This document shows, one piece after another, positions 35,412 to 47,927 of a stretch of DNA of 64,000 bases. Positions within the stretch are counted from its first letter, which is position 1. Each line of letters opens with the position of its first letter. Under the pieces are notes generated by a model. The model was not told where the DNA came from. It was given only the letters and a program-made list of their open reading frames with translations, and searched no databases. The stretch is taken from contig QANY01004770.1 in the NCBI GenBank assembly GCA_003255025.1, positions 1,039,790-1,103,789 of the forward strand, given 5' to 3'. Source of the stretch: Datisca glomerata. Lineage: Eukaryota; Streptophyta; Magnoliopsida; Cucurbitales; Datiscaceae. Position numbers and translations under genes: made by a program.

Positions 35412-36870
35412 TCAAATGACTTCACAGGAAGTGTCTTTGTAAAAGTATCTGCCAGGTTCTGTTCCGATGCTATCTCCATAACAGTCACATCCCCTCGATT
35501 CACGATCTCTCATACAAGATGATATTTCCTTTCTATGTGCTTGCCTCTCTTCTGACTCCTTGGTTCCTTGGAATATGCTATCTCCATAACAGTACAAGAT
35601 CAATGGCTTGTACATATCTGAAACTACTTCCAGATCAGAATAGAACTTTCTGAACCATACCTCCTCTTTCGCAGCTTCACAGGCCACTATATATTTGGCT
35701 TCCATAGTGGAATCTACAATTCTAGACTACTTGATACTTCTCCGGACTATAGCTCATCCACCTAGGGTGAACATTGATTCAGATGTCAACTTTGGACTGT
35801 CTTTTTCTAACTAAAAATCAGAATCAGTATATCCAGTGGGGTTCAGGTCTCCACCTGAATAATCAAGCATATAGTTTCTCGTTCTCCTAAGATAGTTGAG
35901 AATGTGCTTTACTGCAATACAGTGTTCCAAACCTAGATTTGATTGATAACGACTGACAATTTCCACTGCATAACAGATGTCCGGTCTCGTTTGCAACATG
36001 GTATACATGAGACTTTCAACTGCTAAAGCATATTAAATCTTTCTCATATCATCTTCCTCCTGAGGTGTCTTAGGACATTGTTTCTTGGAGAGGACACTTC
36101 CATGTCTGGTCGGTTGTTGACCTTTCTGGTAATTCTCCATAGAGAATCTCTCATGTACCTTATCAATATAAGATGTCTGAGAAAGTCCCAAGAACTTATT
36201 TTTTCTATCCCTTAGGATTTGGATGCCTAGAACATAGTTCGCTTCTCCCAAATCTTTCATTTGAAATTTCTCAACTAACCACCTCTTTACTTTTGATAAT
36301 GATTCTGCATCATTCTTTATTAGTAGAATATCATCAACATAAAGAATTAAGAAAACCACTATCTTTTTTTGTGTAATTATAAGCACAAGCTTCGCCAACA
36401 TGTTGCTAGAAGCCATAAGATTTTATAATCTCATCAAAGGTAAGATTCCAAGATCTAGATGCTTGTTTTAATCCATAAATAGATTTAACCAACTTGTATA
36501 CTTTTTTATCTTTCCCCTTTTGTACGAACCCTTTTAGTTCCATCATATAGATGCTTTCTTTAGGAGAGTCATTCAAAAAAGCTTTCTTGATGTCCATTTG
36601 CCATATCACATAGTCAAAACTAGCGGCTATGAATAAAAGAATGTGAATGGATTTTAGTATGGCCACATGGGAGATTGTCTCTTCATAATCGACTCCTTCC
36701 CTTTGTCTATAGCCCTTGGCTACTAATCGTGCCTTGAAAGTCTCTACTTTCTCATATGCACATCTTTTCTTCTTGAAGACTGATTTACATCTAATGGGCC
36801 TGGCATATTCAGGTGGATCTACAAGTTCCCATACGGAATTGGAATACAGAGGTTTTATTTCCTGGTTCAT
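35412..36870 (-). pseudogene. Copia A reverse transcriptase and RNase H
   Basis: The first block (36870-36406) reads VWELVDPPEYARPI, KARLVAKGYRQREGVDYEET, WQMDIKKAFLN and VYKLVKSIYGLKQASRSWN, all standard copia reverse transcriptase motifs. The next (36416-36033) holds the catalytic LYVDDILLI. Then come RPDICYAVEIVSRYQ (36008-35811) and RNase H (MEAKYIVACEAAKEEVWFRK, 35705). The blocks are separated by frame changes. In RNase H the usual DN.GA(I/V)A segment has been replaced by a second copy of an 18-base string (see Part 2). Not functional. Confidence 0.85.
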
Positions 36871-37140
36871 GGCATCTTACCATTTCTCATTTTTAGGATC
36901 ATCCATTACTTTTTTATAAGATAATAGATCTTCCTTATTAGTGTCTGACACTAGAACGTGTGCTTCTAGTTCGTAGTGAACTGTTTGTCTCACAACCCTC
37001 CCACTACGACATTGCATCGGGGTTTCCTTTGCAATTATCGTGGTTTCTCTGAATTGTCATTTACCAGTAGAAATTGAAGGTGGTCTGATCTCATCAGTCG
37101 CTAATTCCTCGAGAACTATTTTGCTACGAGGTTTGTAGTT

Positions 37141-37500
37141 TTATATATACTCATGATCAAGAAATGTTGCATTTGTCGACATAAACACATTTTGATCATT
37201 GTGACTATAAAAGTACCTACCTTTAGTCTCTAAAGAATAGCCAATGAATATGTTTACCTCAAACCTTGTGTCTAACTTTCCAATCTTGGGTCTAAGAACG
37301 TGAGCTGGACACCTCCATATACGGAAATGATGCAAACTAGGTTTGGAGCCATTCCATAACTCTAAAGGCATCTTGCTTACAGGCTTAAAGAGCACTACTT
37401 TCAAAATATAAGTTGAATGTGTAGTGCATATCTCCAAAATGTACGTGACAATAATGAGTAGCTTAACAATCGACCTAACCATATCCAATGCTCGCCCCAT
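37141..37500 (-). pseudogene. Copia A integrase, C-terminal part
   Basis: The frame reads ALDMVRSIVK, then SKMPLELWNGSKPSLHHFRI, WRCPAHVLRPKIGKLDTR and FIGYSLETKGRYFYS. This is the end of the integrase core and the region after it. The HHCC finger and the first catalytic aspartate are missing because a deletion joins gag directly to this segment near 37500. Confidence 0.78.
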
Positions 37501-37885
37501 GTTCTTCTGCCTCGTGCATTATGTTGATCATGTTTAAAACATGTTCTCGAATAGTACCCTTCCTCATCTTAGTTATCATATAACTCCTAGTCGCCTCATG
37601 ACGACTTTGATCGGACTGCTACCCAAGCATTGCCTGTAAAGATTCCACAATCTCATAGGCAGTCTACATACTTTCATGCTTGGTTCTCAGAACATCATTC
37701 ATGCTCACAAGCATCTAACACTTCGCCTTGTTATTTGATATGATCCAACCATCATATCTGTCCCTAACATTGTTAGAGGCGTTATTAGCTGGCTCCTCAG
37801 GACATACCTCAGTATGAACGAAATTATCACCGTTCAATTTGTTAATAGTGAGTAAAGCAGTAACAGGGTTGCCCATTGTAGACAT
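37500..37885 (-). pseudogene. Copia A gag (UBN2/Retrotran_gag type), truncated
   Basis: Starting at 37885 the frame gives MSTMGNPVTALLTINKLNGD, then RDRYDGWIISNNKAKC, TAYEIVESLQAMLG and REHVLNMINIMHEAEEHGA. Between NGDNF and the next segment the usual WK...N block is missing. Three internal stops are present, two of them TAG where related proteins have Gln. The zinc knuckle and protease that should follow are deleted. Confidence 0.75.
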
Positions 37886-39706
37886 AATTTGGATAACTGG
37901 AATTTAAAACATACATGATTCAATATAATTGATAAATATCTATAATTCAAAATGTAAACGTGATGCATGAATGCAATCTTAATAAACACATAAATTTAGC
38001 ATTTACTAATCACGTTTAACAACCCTACGATTAATGTACCGCCTTAAGGTCGGTCAGATTAACCTCAAACTGTCTATGAGACTTTCTCATCCTTATTAAT
38101 TAAAACTTGAAATATTTCATATTTTCTCTTTTAACAATAAATTATCACTTGTTCGGTCAAGTTACAACAATCCACATGAAATTTTTATTGTGACTTTATG
38201 AGTGTAATCCATCTTTTCAGATTTCATGACTTCATTTAGAATATGCCGCCTTAGGGGGATGAAAACAAAGCCATCTTGAGGCCCAGTGCACCTCACACTG
38301 TTGTACTAATGATGGAGACCATATGTTACATTGACATGTCAACCTTCTCTCACTTACTATTTTATGATAATGTGTTTATAGGTTAACTAATCAATTAATT
38401 CTAAATTAATTACTAGTTAAAATAATAACCCTATGAATATATAATTATCAGTTAATCCAATCTCATTGGTCTAAGTTCATTGAACTTTCTAAAGCGCCTA
38501 AGTCATAATTAGGTGAACTTAGATTAACTAATAAATTATATCATCAAATTTTAATAAAACTCTTTTACTAAAGTCGGTTAACCTAAAAGTTACTATAGTC
38601 TTTAGTGTGACGTGATTACCAAACTTTAACTAGTTCAAACCTAGCAGTTTGCATGCAATTGATTTCATAAAACAATACATATAAACATATTAAACAATCC
38701 TAACAAATCATGTTTCTATAGATGAGATGCATGACTAAATAAAACTGTATGAGATTTTCATGTATGGCATGTGATCGACTAATACATAGACATGTTAGAA
38801 AATATAATAATTAAATAATTATTTAATAATTAAATAAAATAATGATGGACTGAGTGATAATTGGGTATTTCTAAATAACAACCCTTGAAATAAAAAAATA
38901 AAATTACAAAGTAGATTTCAAGACTAAATATTTCTAAAATATTGTCTTCTCCTTCTAATGTCCATCTTCATAATCTTCAAGTTTTGAACAAAACTATTTT
39001 TAATTAAAAAAATTATTTTTCTTAATTAAATAATTTCTATAGTTATCCATTTTAATATAGTTAACTTTTACTTAGTCAAATAAATATTTCATTTGATTTG
39101 GTCAAACTTTGGTCAAACTCAAACAAACTATTAATTTTTAATTTTCATAAAATAAAAAATTAATAATTAATTTTAAAATTACATTAATTTCAAAATTTAA
39201 ATGGATAATTAAAAGAGTTTGGATTTCAATGAAGCACTTAGGTGATAGAGTTGGTTGCATGGTTTGTTGAAAACTTTCCTAAAACGTGACAACAGTTGTC
39301 ACCGACGATAGGACTCTCTGATCATTGCCCGTCACCATCGCTGCCCGTCTCACATCCGGCGGTGTTCACCTCCACTGGAACAGTAAATTCCCAGCGTCAA
39401 TAGTGTTTTCGTGGATGAATAGTATTTTCGCGATTGAACAATGTTTTCACATGAATAGTAAATTCATGCTGTTCATCTCGTGCGTTCTTCGTCATCTCGC
39501 ATTCGGAATAATTACAATGATATTCAACGTAAAATTACAAAAATTCCTACACCTCAATTCAGCTTACACATGATTTAGGAAAAATGAAAACAAATCATAC
39601 CCAATAATCACCATACAAATAACCATCCATCATCTTACATTTCTCATATTATATGAATAATGCAAGAAAACCTACACATCATTTACCATATAAATATATA
39701 AAAACC
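37886..39706 (-). other. Copia A 5' leader
   Basis: The 1.8-kb stretch between the primer-binding site and gag has no recognised coding sequence. Near 39295-39500 it is less AT-rich than its surroundings, and the short string ATGAATAGTA recurs. Around 38806-38842 it holds an AT-only palindrome. Confidence 0.45.
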
Positions 39707-39718
39707 GCTCTGATACCA
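39707..39718 (-). other. Primer-binding site of copia A
   Basis: On the minus strand it reads TGGTATCAGAGC, the complement of the 3' end of initiator methionine tRNA used by most plant copia elements. It lies two bases inside the right LTR and fixes the element's orientation. Confidence 0.88.
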
Positions 39719-39720
39719 CT

Positions 39721-41948
39721 TATTGGTCATCGCGGTGCGTACGTGAGGAAGCATGGAGGCGCGTGACCTTTTAAAAAATTAACTTTTAATAAAAATTGAA
39801 TCTTTTAATCAAACAAAACTTACGCAACGCCACGATAACTAAATACAATTTTTTTTATTGAAAACTCTTTTTCAATCAGTCAAGATTCATTACATATTTA
39901 TAAGTTAAATCTACAACATACAAAGTTAGGAATCATATACCTCTTGTAGTATATATCAAGTGTCCTTGCAAAAACAGGTCGATCCTCCATTCCTACGAAA
40001 TCGTTCCAATATTCAGTAGACTTCAAGATCCACACCAAGATCTTCCAAATCAATCCTCAAAGCACTAGGACGTGTGTGGTCACGTAAAATATTACAAGAC
40101 ACTTTTTATGTCTCTAAATGTTCTCACCACATAAGATCTAGAGATTTGCTGAGAAGGACTTTACTAAGGCGATTCTCTAAAAGAACCTGATGATAATTCT
40201 TTTAGAGATTTGACTAACGTTTAATCATAGAAGACAATCTATCTGACCTCAATCATATTCTCAATTCAACTATTGATTGACAAACTGATGATCTGATCAA
40301 CTGATTCTATCCTCTTCTTTCAACAACAAGGTCATTAGAATAATATCTGTATACATTCTAGATAATAGTGTATCAGGTTTTTAGGGATAAACTGAAATAA
40401 TATTTAATTGTAAAATTACCAATTGTAGTGGAACCCACTATAGTTGTGCACTACTGCAATGTCACATGGCACTGTAGTGTGTCGTGAGCCAACACAGTGC
40501 CTCACAGCATCACTGTAGTGCCATGTGGTACCACAGTGTTGCACAATCACTACCGTAGTGTCACGTAGCACCACAGTAGTCCATGTCAATATCTGATACT
40601 CTATCAGTGATTGACACGTGACAGTTACTGTGAATTAAATATTTATTTAAATCAGATAATTATCTAAATATCACTTAATTTAAAATTAACATATCAGATT
40701 ATCTCTATCAAGTAATTTATTTTTTATTACACAAATAACAGATTTAGTTAATTTAAATTATTATCTACTAATAATTTAATTATCTAATTTCACAAATTAG
40801 ATATTCTGTCTCACTTATCGATAATAAAAAAATTGATTATTAATTAAATAATCTTATTTAATTAATTATTTACACATAATTATGTCATAATTATTTACTT
40901 ATTCCAGAATAAAAATTTATTTTGCAAGTCAATCTTTTTCTCATGTCATGAAATATTCACACCCTAGATAGCATGATATAGAGGTGACTTGGGGCCTATA
41001 ATGCTAAGGTCCAATAAATCAGATTATTAATTAAATAATCTTATTTATTAATTTCATTATTACTCCACTCTAAATATGGAATTGAACTCTTACAGATTAT
41101 AGAATGTATTTATACAGTATTCTCATGTAGTCCACTGACATAATCATTTATGTAGTTTTGTCCACCAATTATTGGTTCATAAATTAGAACTGGTCAAAAT
41201 TATTATTTTACCCTTCTAATTACCTCATGTTCCTTTAGTACCATTAATCCACTAGTGAATGATTAATTTATAATCTTATTATAAATTTGAGCTCAATAAC
41301 CATTCAGTTCCAGATTTAACACTTAATAAAACTAATATACGATCTGTTAGAAAAGCTTATATTCCAAATCTTGTAAGATCATGTCTCCAGCCATCCACAT
41401 CACTATATCTTCAAAACAAAAGTCACTAGCCTGATTAACAAACAGACCTTAATGAGTGAATCAAAAGATCGAGTAAACATGCATGGAGTTCAGGACTACT
41501 CAAGATTCAGACTAATCTACATATTATCATCGAATTAATGTGTATTAAATATTTATGATAAATGACACGTTAATAAAGATATTTAATTCACATTGATCTT
41601 ATCATATATATAATCTTATATATAAAATACATTCACTAAGATGTTTATCCATATCGATGATCCGGATCTAGATCACACACATTCATAATGTTTAGTGAAC
41701 CATACTAGCAACCATTCATTAAAGATTCTATACTTTAGTATGTTGCTGACAATTTTATTCTTTATCTATGATCTTAATCCTCTCGTACTAATAAAAGATC
41801 ATAGTCTCATTAATGAATATGAAATTTTCAGATATTTATATAAATATTCAACAATAATTTAAAAGAACAATTATAAGAAAAATGTAATCCTCTTTAAATT
41901 TCATATCAAAATGTCAACACACATGCTTTGAGGGCATAACTTCCAACA
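39721..41948 (-). repeat. Copia A 5' LTR (right copy)
   Basis: It ends CTTCCAACA at 41948, next to copia C sequence, and begins right after the primer-binding site. It is about 2.2 kb. It shares the GTGGCAC palindromic block (40440-40580) and AGATCTTCCAAATCAATCC with the left LTR. It retains about 150 bases around 41060-41220 that the left copy lacks. Confidence 0.82.
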
Positions 41949-43690
41949 AATATAAGCATCATCATGAAATGTCTCAAAGATGATATATTCCAACCTTGTA
42001 AACAAAGCTACTTGAGTGTTGTATTAAGAATTGATTTATTGAACAAGTCAGCTAGATTATCGCTTGATTGAATCCTCTTTTAAGTTAGAAGATACATGAA
42101 GCATTATCTTTGTATAAAAGCGTAGGTTAGCTTTAATTGAGGATAATCCAAATGTTCCTCTGATATGTTTGATCACTGACCTTAACCATGTGCACTCTTT
42201 ATTTGCGCTTCATAGATCGCAAGTATTTCAGAATGATTTGAAGAAGTAACTAATATAGTTTTCTCATAGATCGCCAAAATATAGTTGTATCATTGTAGGT
42301 GAACACAAAACCAGTTCAAGATCGACCTTTATGAGGGTCAGAAAGGTAACTAGCATCAGCATATCTAATTAGTTATGATTTTGACGTCTTCTAATAATAT
42401 AACCCCATGTCAATTGTTCCATGCAAATAACGATGTATGTGTTTAACTCCAATGACTTTGAGTTGGTGAAGAACTATATCTTACAAGTAAATTAATAGTA
42501 AATGCTCTATCACGATGTCTGCAATTTGTAAGATACATGAGAGCACCAATTGCACTAAGGTATAGTACTTCAGGACCAATGACTTCTTCCTTATCTTCTC
42601 GAGGATGAAAATGGTATTTTTAATATCAAGTGATCTACAACCATTGGAAAATTAAATTGATGAGCTTTGTCTATATAGAAGCACTTCAGTACTTTTTCTA
42701 TGTAAACGGATTGATGGATTAATATTCTATATGATAAATGCTCAATTTGTATGCTAAGACAAAATTTTCTCTTTCAAGGATCTTTTATTTCAAACTCTCT
42801 TTTTAGATAAGTTATGACTTTATTAAGGTCTCTAGGAGTGCCAATAAGATTCAAATCATCTACATACACATCAATAATGGTGAACCCTAATTATGATCTT
42901 TTAATGAAAACACATGGACAAATTAAATTGTTCACATACCCTTCTTTCAAAGGGTATTCACTTCAGAAATTATACCACATGCATCTAGAATGTTTTGATC
43001 CATATAAATACCGTTGTAATTTAAAACATACGTTACCATATTTTGGATTATATGCTTCGAGCATTTTAAGTTCTTCTGCGACAATCATACTAATTAAAAA
43101 TTGAAAGGTAATTAAATCTATTACAAGAGAGTAGGTCTCCTCATAATTAAGACCATGTCTTGGTGAGAAACATTGTGCTACGAGATGTGCTTCATATCTA
43201 ACAATTTCATTATTCTCATTACGCTTTCGTACAAATAGCCATTTTTATCCAACTAGTTTTACACCTTTTGGTGTTTGGACTACAAGTGCAAATACATCTC
43301 ATTTTCAAAGAGAATCAAGTTCTGCTTGTATTGCATTTCTTCCATATCGGCCAATCGTTTCTGTGTCGACATTCTTCGACAGATTTTGGTTCAAGATCTT
43401 TAGGATACCTTAGAATATTAAGTTCCACATTTTATATAAAAACATAGTGAATGATTTTATTGTGATCTAAACTTTTTCCAGTACTGGGATAATTGATTGA
43501 GATCTCTTTGTTATCATGTACCTCCGCTTCTAGAGATATAAATTCTATAATCTCCAATTGATCAGGCATGTCTTTTATTTGATTTGAAAATGTGGTCTCT
43601 TTGGGAGCGCCAACCTCATTTATAATTTCTTTATCCTTTTTCTTCTGCGGCATTTTGTCTTTTGACTTAACAAGTCTAACATGCTTCAGA
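41949..43690 (-). pseudogene. Copia family C, 3' half: reverse transcriptase and RNase H
   Basis: The minus-strand block at 43653-43432 (KEISINYPSTGKSLDHNKII) is the hinge before reverse transcriptase in one copia group, which normally reads EISINYV.TGK.WNRNK. The catalytic YVDDLNLIGTPRDLNKV is at about 42860-42810. Near 42100-42000 RNase H remnants resembling DNLADLFTKSLPTSTF appear with gaps. The segment is cut on the left by copia A and on the right by the Athila element. It is probably the other half of the copia gag at 56.1-57.5 kb, because orientation and order agree. Confidence 0.75.
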
Positions 43691-43695
43691 CGTAC

Positions 43696-45094
43696 TGATA
43701 ACTCTAGAAAATAGAGTTATCCTAGCATTCCTACGTCTGGATCATTGCTTGTTTTTAATGCTTATTTTTATTTATTTATTGTTTATTTAATTCTAGAGTT
43801 ATGTTTGTTATTACTACCCTTGTTAATATTTTTTTGAACAATTTTATGCATTAGAGTTTCTTTGATGTAGGGTTGTTTGTAGAGCGTGGTATCTTTCAAT
43901 GTTGTGGTAATTCCTGATGCTATTCTAGCGATTGTCGTTTAATGCAAGCTTGGCGAGTGACCTTGCCGTGGTCCAGTTGGTGCTAAAAGTAAAAAGGGAG
44001 ATTTCTATGCGTCAGAAGTCGTGATACCAGGTGTTCGTAGCGCCTGCCCTTCGTGGACCCCAACTCTTGGAAGCTCGACATGCATCCCAGTGCTAAGGAG
44101 AAACCCTAATCCTGAGGTAGCTATAAAAGGGAAGTACAAGTGGCCGATAATTTCTTACTATAAGAGATACCTCACGTAGAAAGGGAAGAGGAAGCAGACA
44201 GAAGAAAAGAAGGCATCAAAGAAGAAAACAAAGCATTAGAATAACTCGTTTATTCTTATTCTTTTCTCTCTCTTGTTTACTTCATTTATCTCTCTGTTCT
44301 TTCTTCGTTATATTCTTATTTTGCTGGAAAACAATGGAAATGGGATATTTTGTTCATGTATTTGAGCTCACTATTAGCTAAATACTTTGTGGCTAGTATG
44401 GTATTATGAACTTGGATTTTGCTTTACCTTATTAATGGTGTTCTCATTGTTAAGCTCTCTTTAGTATTTCGATTAAGTATGCTCAAAGTTAATTTCTATT
44501 AGTGATCGGTCATTTCTATTAGAATACAAGTTAGATTAAGATCTGAAAGGACTTAGTTTAATGGAATGGACTTAATTGAATCTTGAGTGTTTGAATAAAA
44601 AAATACATGAACGTGGAATCATGTAGATTTAGACACTTTGTGCGTTATATAGACATATGAACTTGCTTTGCAACCCTTTGGCTGGAGCTTCAAGAGCCAA
44701 TCTTTAACCTAACTAAGCTTAGACATAAGATAGTTAAGGCTGAAATTGATAATCTTAAAAATGACAGTTTATTGTGTCTGAGAGCTAAGGTAATGTTACT
44801 GAGATGCTATAGCAACTGGAACAGTATTAATCTTGATAAAGTAAATGATAAGGGAATTGACCATACAAGGCCTCTCTCTTATTGTCATTTTACTTTACTC
44901 TTTTTATATTAATAGTTTCACTTTAGTTCTAATCATATCACCCAATCATTATTGTTATTATTATTTTTCCTTGCGCACTAGTTCTATTTTGGTCAAATAT
45001 GCTGCATATTCGCTTAGTCATTATGGAGATCGACACTCAATATTACTTTATTACTTGTTAAACGATACGTGCACTTGCGTATACAAATCACACA
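43696..45094 (+). repeat. Athila 5' LTR
   Basis: The LTR opens with the inverted pair ATAACTCTAG...AGAGTTAT. Its last 285 bases (from ATAGCAACTGGAACAGTATT near 44810) are repeated at 55776-56092. The end is placed at CACACA (45094), just before the primer-binding site. Confidence 0.82.
44122..44129 (+). promoter_or_regulatory. TATA box of the Athila LTR
   Basis: GCTATAAAAGGGAAG lies in the middle of the 5' LTR, the usual location of the retrotransposon promoter. About 35-40 bases later the sequence is suitable for transcription start, but no start can be fixed. Confidence 0.55.
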
Positions 45095-45099
45095 ATAAG

Positions 45100-45122
45100 T
45101 TTTTCACACCATTGTCGGGGAC
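45100..45122 (+). other. Degenerate primer-binding site of Athila
   Basis: TTTTTCACACCATTGTCGGG corresponds to the Athila PBS, usually TTTGGCGCCGTTGCCGGGG, with several C-to-T and G-to-A type changes. It confirms the LTR end. Confidence 0.65.
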
Positions 45123-45323
45123 TAGATATAGAATATCTTTATTTAGATAATTTTGGATTTTATTTGTGAGTTTATTTACTGAATTTGTTGCCCTTACTTA
45201 TTTTCAGGAAAGTGGAATCTATTATATGCGCTAGCGAAAAATAATGGACTTCATCTTTGACCCAGTGATGGAATCTTGAGACAATTAAGAAGAGAATAGA
45301 GAGGTGTAGTTGCTGTAGCAAAA

Positions 45324-46850
45324 ATGACTGCACCTACTAAGGATGAAGTTATGTTAAATGAAAGGAATCAACAAGGCAACCAAGTCAACAATCGAAACAA
45401 TATCATTTTAATGGCTAATGACAGAGAGAGATCCATCAGGGGGTATGTCAAACTCCAACCACAAGCTATTAACCTTGGCATAGTGAGGCGTGAAATACAA
45501 GGTCCTCAATTTGAGTTGAAGCCAGTAATGTTTCAAATGCTACAGATAGTGGGGTAATTCAATGGCCTACCCTCTAAAGATCCTCATTTACATCTAAGAC
45601 TGTTCATGGAAGTGAATGATGCTTTCAAATTCCCTAAAGCTACTGAAGATGCACTAAGGATGAGACTATTTCTTTATTCTTTAAGAGACAGAGCTAGAGC
45701 ATGTCTCGATTCATTGCCTCTAGATTCAATCAATAGTTGGAATGACTTGGCTGATAAATTATTGATGAAATATTTCCCTTACTAAAAATGCTAAGCTGAG
45801 AAATGAGATCACCTATTTCCACAATTGGAGGATGAATCTTTTTATGAAGCATGAGAGAGATTTAAGGAGCTATTGAGGAAATTCCCACATCATGCCATCC
45901 CTCATTGCATACAGATGGAGATATTCTACAATGGATTGAACTCCTCAAAATGGTTGATGGTAGATGCCTCTATCAATGGAGCTATTTTATCTAAGTCTTA
46001 TAATGAGGCTTATGAGGTTTTGGTGACGATTGCTAGCAATAACTATCAGTGGCCTAATAATTGAGTAGTAGATGCTACAGCAACTAAAAGAGTTGTAGGA
46101 GTCTATGAGTTGGATGCAATGACTGCTTTGACAGCACAAGTTTCTTCCCTCACCAATATGATTTAGAATATGAACATGGGATCTCCAACTGCTCAAAATA
46201 AGAACTAAGGCGTGCAACAAGCAATTAATCAAAGAGCAGAAGTTTCTTGTGTTTATTGTGGGGAAGGGCATCTATTTGAGAGTTGTCCTGGTAATCCAGC
46301 ATCTGTCAACTATGTAAGAAATTTCAACAGGAATAACAACAGAAACAACTACCCTTATTCTAACATATATAATCATGGATGGAGGCAGCACCCAAATTTT
46401 TCTTGGGGCAATTAGAATGCAGGAGCATCAAATGTGCATAATAGGCCAACTTACCCTTCTGGATTTACACAACAACCTCAAGCATAGAGGTAAGCAACTG
46501 AGCAAACTAGATCTTTGGAGAGTCTTCTGAAAGTGTACGTTGTGAAAAATGAATATGTTATCTCGAATCAATCAACCATGATACAAAGTCAAGCAATGTC
46601 ATTGAGGAACCTGGACAATCAAGTGGGTCAGTTAGCTAATGTGTTGAATTCAAGGCCTCAAGGAGCTTTTCCAAGAAACACAGAAAACCCAAGAAGAGAA
46701 GGAAAATAACATTATAAGGCTATCCATTTAAGGAGTGGTAAAATGACAACTTAATTTGTTAAAGAAAAAAAGGACAGGCCTGAAACAAGAACCAAGGAAG
46801 TTAGTTCAAGCATAAATGAAGTAGAACCATCTGATGTATAATCACCTGAC
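45324..46850 (+). pseudogene. Athila gag with CCHC zinc knuckle
   Basis: The frame from 45324 gives GPQFELKP and, after a stop, FNGLPSKDPHLHLRLFMEVN, then RLFLYSLRDRARACLDSLP, WNDLADKLLMKYFP and MEIFYNGLNSSKWLMVDAS, all typical Athila capsid text. The zinc knuckle CVYCGEGHLFESC (CX2CX4HX4C) is at about 46249-46290. A coiled region (TMIQSQAMSLRNLDNQVGQL) follows near 46577. In-frame stops at 45555, 46164, 46206, 46413, 46485, 46491 and 46707 mostly sit where relatives have glutamine. The capsid is otherwise readable over nearly its whole length. Confidence 0.85.
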
Positions 46851-47079
46851 ACAGCATCTAAGGTTGCATAAAATCTAGTGGAAGAAGTAGAGAAGCATTT
46901 GGCTCCATTCCCTCAAAGGCTTAACAAGTTCCAGGATATATTGAAGCAACTCCACATCAACATACCTCTGGTAAAGGCACTACAATAGATGCCAACTATG
47001 TTAAGTTTATGAAAGATATTCTCACCAAGAGAAGGAGGTTAAGAGTTTGAGACCATAGCCCTAACTTAGGAGTGTAGTT

Positions 47080-47590
47080 TGATCCTCTAGAATAAGATCC
47101 CCCCTAAATTGAAAGATTCAGATAGCTTTACAATTCCATGCATAATAGGAAATACACATTGTGGCAGAGCCTTGTATGACCTAGATGCTGGCCTTAACCT
47201 TATGCATTTGTCAATATTTAGAAAATTGGGAACAGGTGAAACTAGACCTACCACCATCACTATAGTTAGTTGATTGATCTTATGTGTATCATCAGGGCAA
47301 GATAGAAGATGTGCAAATAAAATTTGATAAGTTCATTTTCCCTACTGACCATCATTCTTAACTATGAGGCTAATAGAGAAGTGCCCATAATTCTAGAAAG
47401 ACCATTCCTAGTCATTGGAAGGACTGCTATTGATGTACAAAAGGGAGAGTTAACCATGAGAGTGAATGATCAAGAGATAACTTTCAACATCATTAATGCT
47501 ATGAAATATCTAGAAAAAGAAGTGGAAAAGTGTTGTTGTAGTTGTACTGAACTCTATAGTGATGAAAAAGCTATGTGTGGGTTATAGCAA
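47080..47590 (+). pseudogene. Athila protease region
   Basis: The stretch near 47110-47230 reads FTIPCIIGN, then ALYDLDAGLNLMHLSIFRKL; family members have LCDLGASINLMPLS, so the active-site DxGA triad is disrupted. After a frame change, 47324-47587 gives IILERPFLVIGRTAIDVQKG and ELTMRVNDQ, the end of the domain. The region is broken and not functional. Confidence 0.75.
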
Positions 47591-47927
47591 TGTCAATCGA
47601 CTAGATTCAAGCCTAAGGGATTTGGATGAGGGCAGTAATGAATAAGAAGAAGCTGAGATTACATGGTTGGATGTAGTACACAGCACTTCAAGGTTTGACA
47701 AGCGGAATGAATCTTTGCAATTATCATAGTGAACTTTTAAGCCATCATTTCCATCCATTGAAGTACCACCCTTTCTGGAATTGAAGCCTCTACCATCTCA
47801 TTTAAAGTATGCATATTTGGGAGAAAACAACACTCTACCCATTATTATTTCGTCATCTTTAAGTAGTGATCATGAGAAGCTGTTACTTGAAGTCTTGGGG
47901 AAGAATAAGTGAGATATTGGATGGTAA

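Larger units (their letters stand above)
33200..41948 (-). mobile_element. Copia family A retrotransposon with two LTRs
   Basis: A minus-strand Ty1/copia element of about 8.7 kb. The LTRs (33200-35348 and 39721-41948) are about 2.1-2.2 kb and share most of their length, with several indels. A PBS reading TGGTATCAGAGC on the minus strand sits next to the right LTR. Gag, an integrase fragment, reverse transcriptase and RNase H follow in copia order. A deletion has removed the protease and the first half of integrase. The LTRs differ at many positions, so the insertion is old. The left LTR edge and any target duplication are unclear. Confidence 0.85.

Noticed and set aside
42814..43104. 96-codon plus-strand frame
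   Set aside because: It is the opposite-strand shadow of the copia C reverse transcriptase (YVDDLNLIG on the minus strand).
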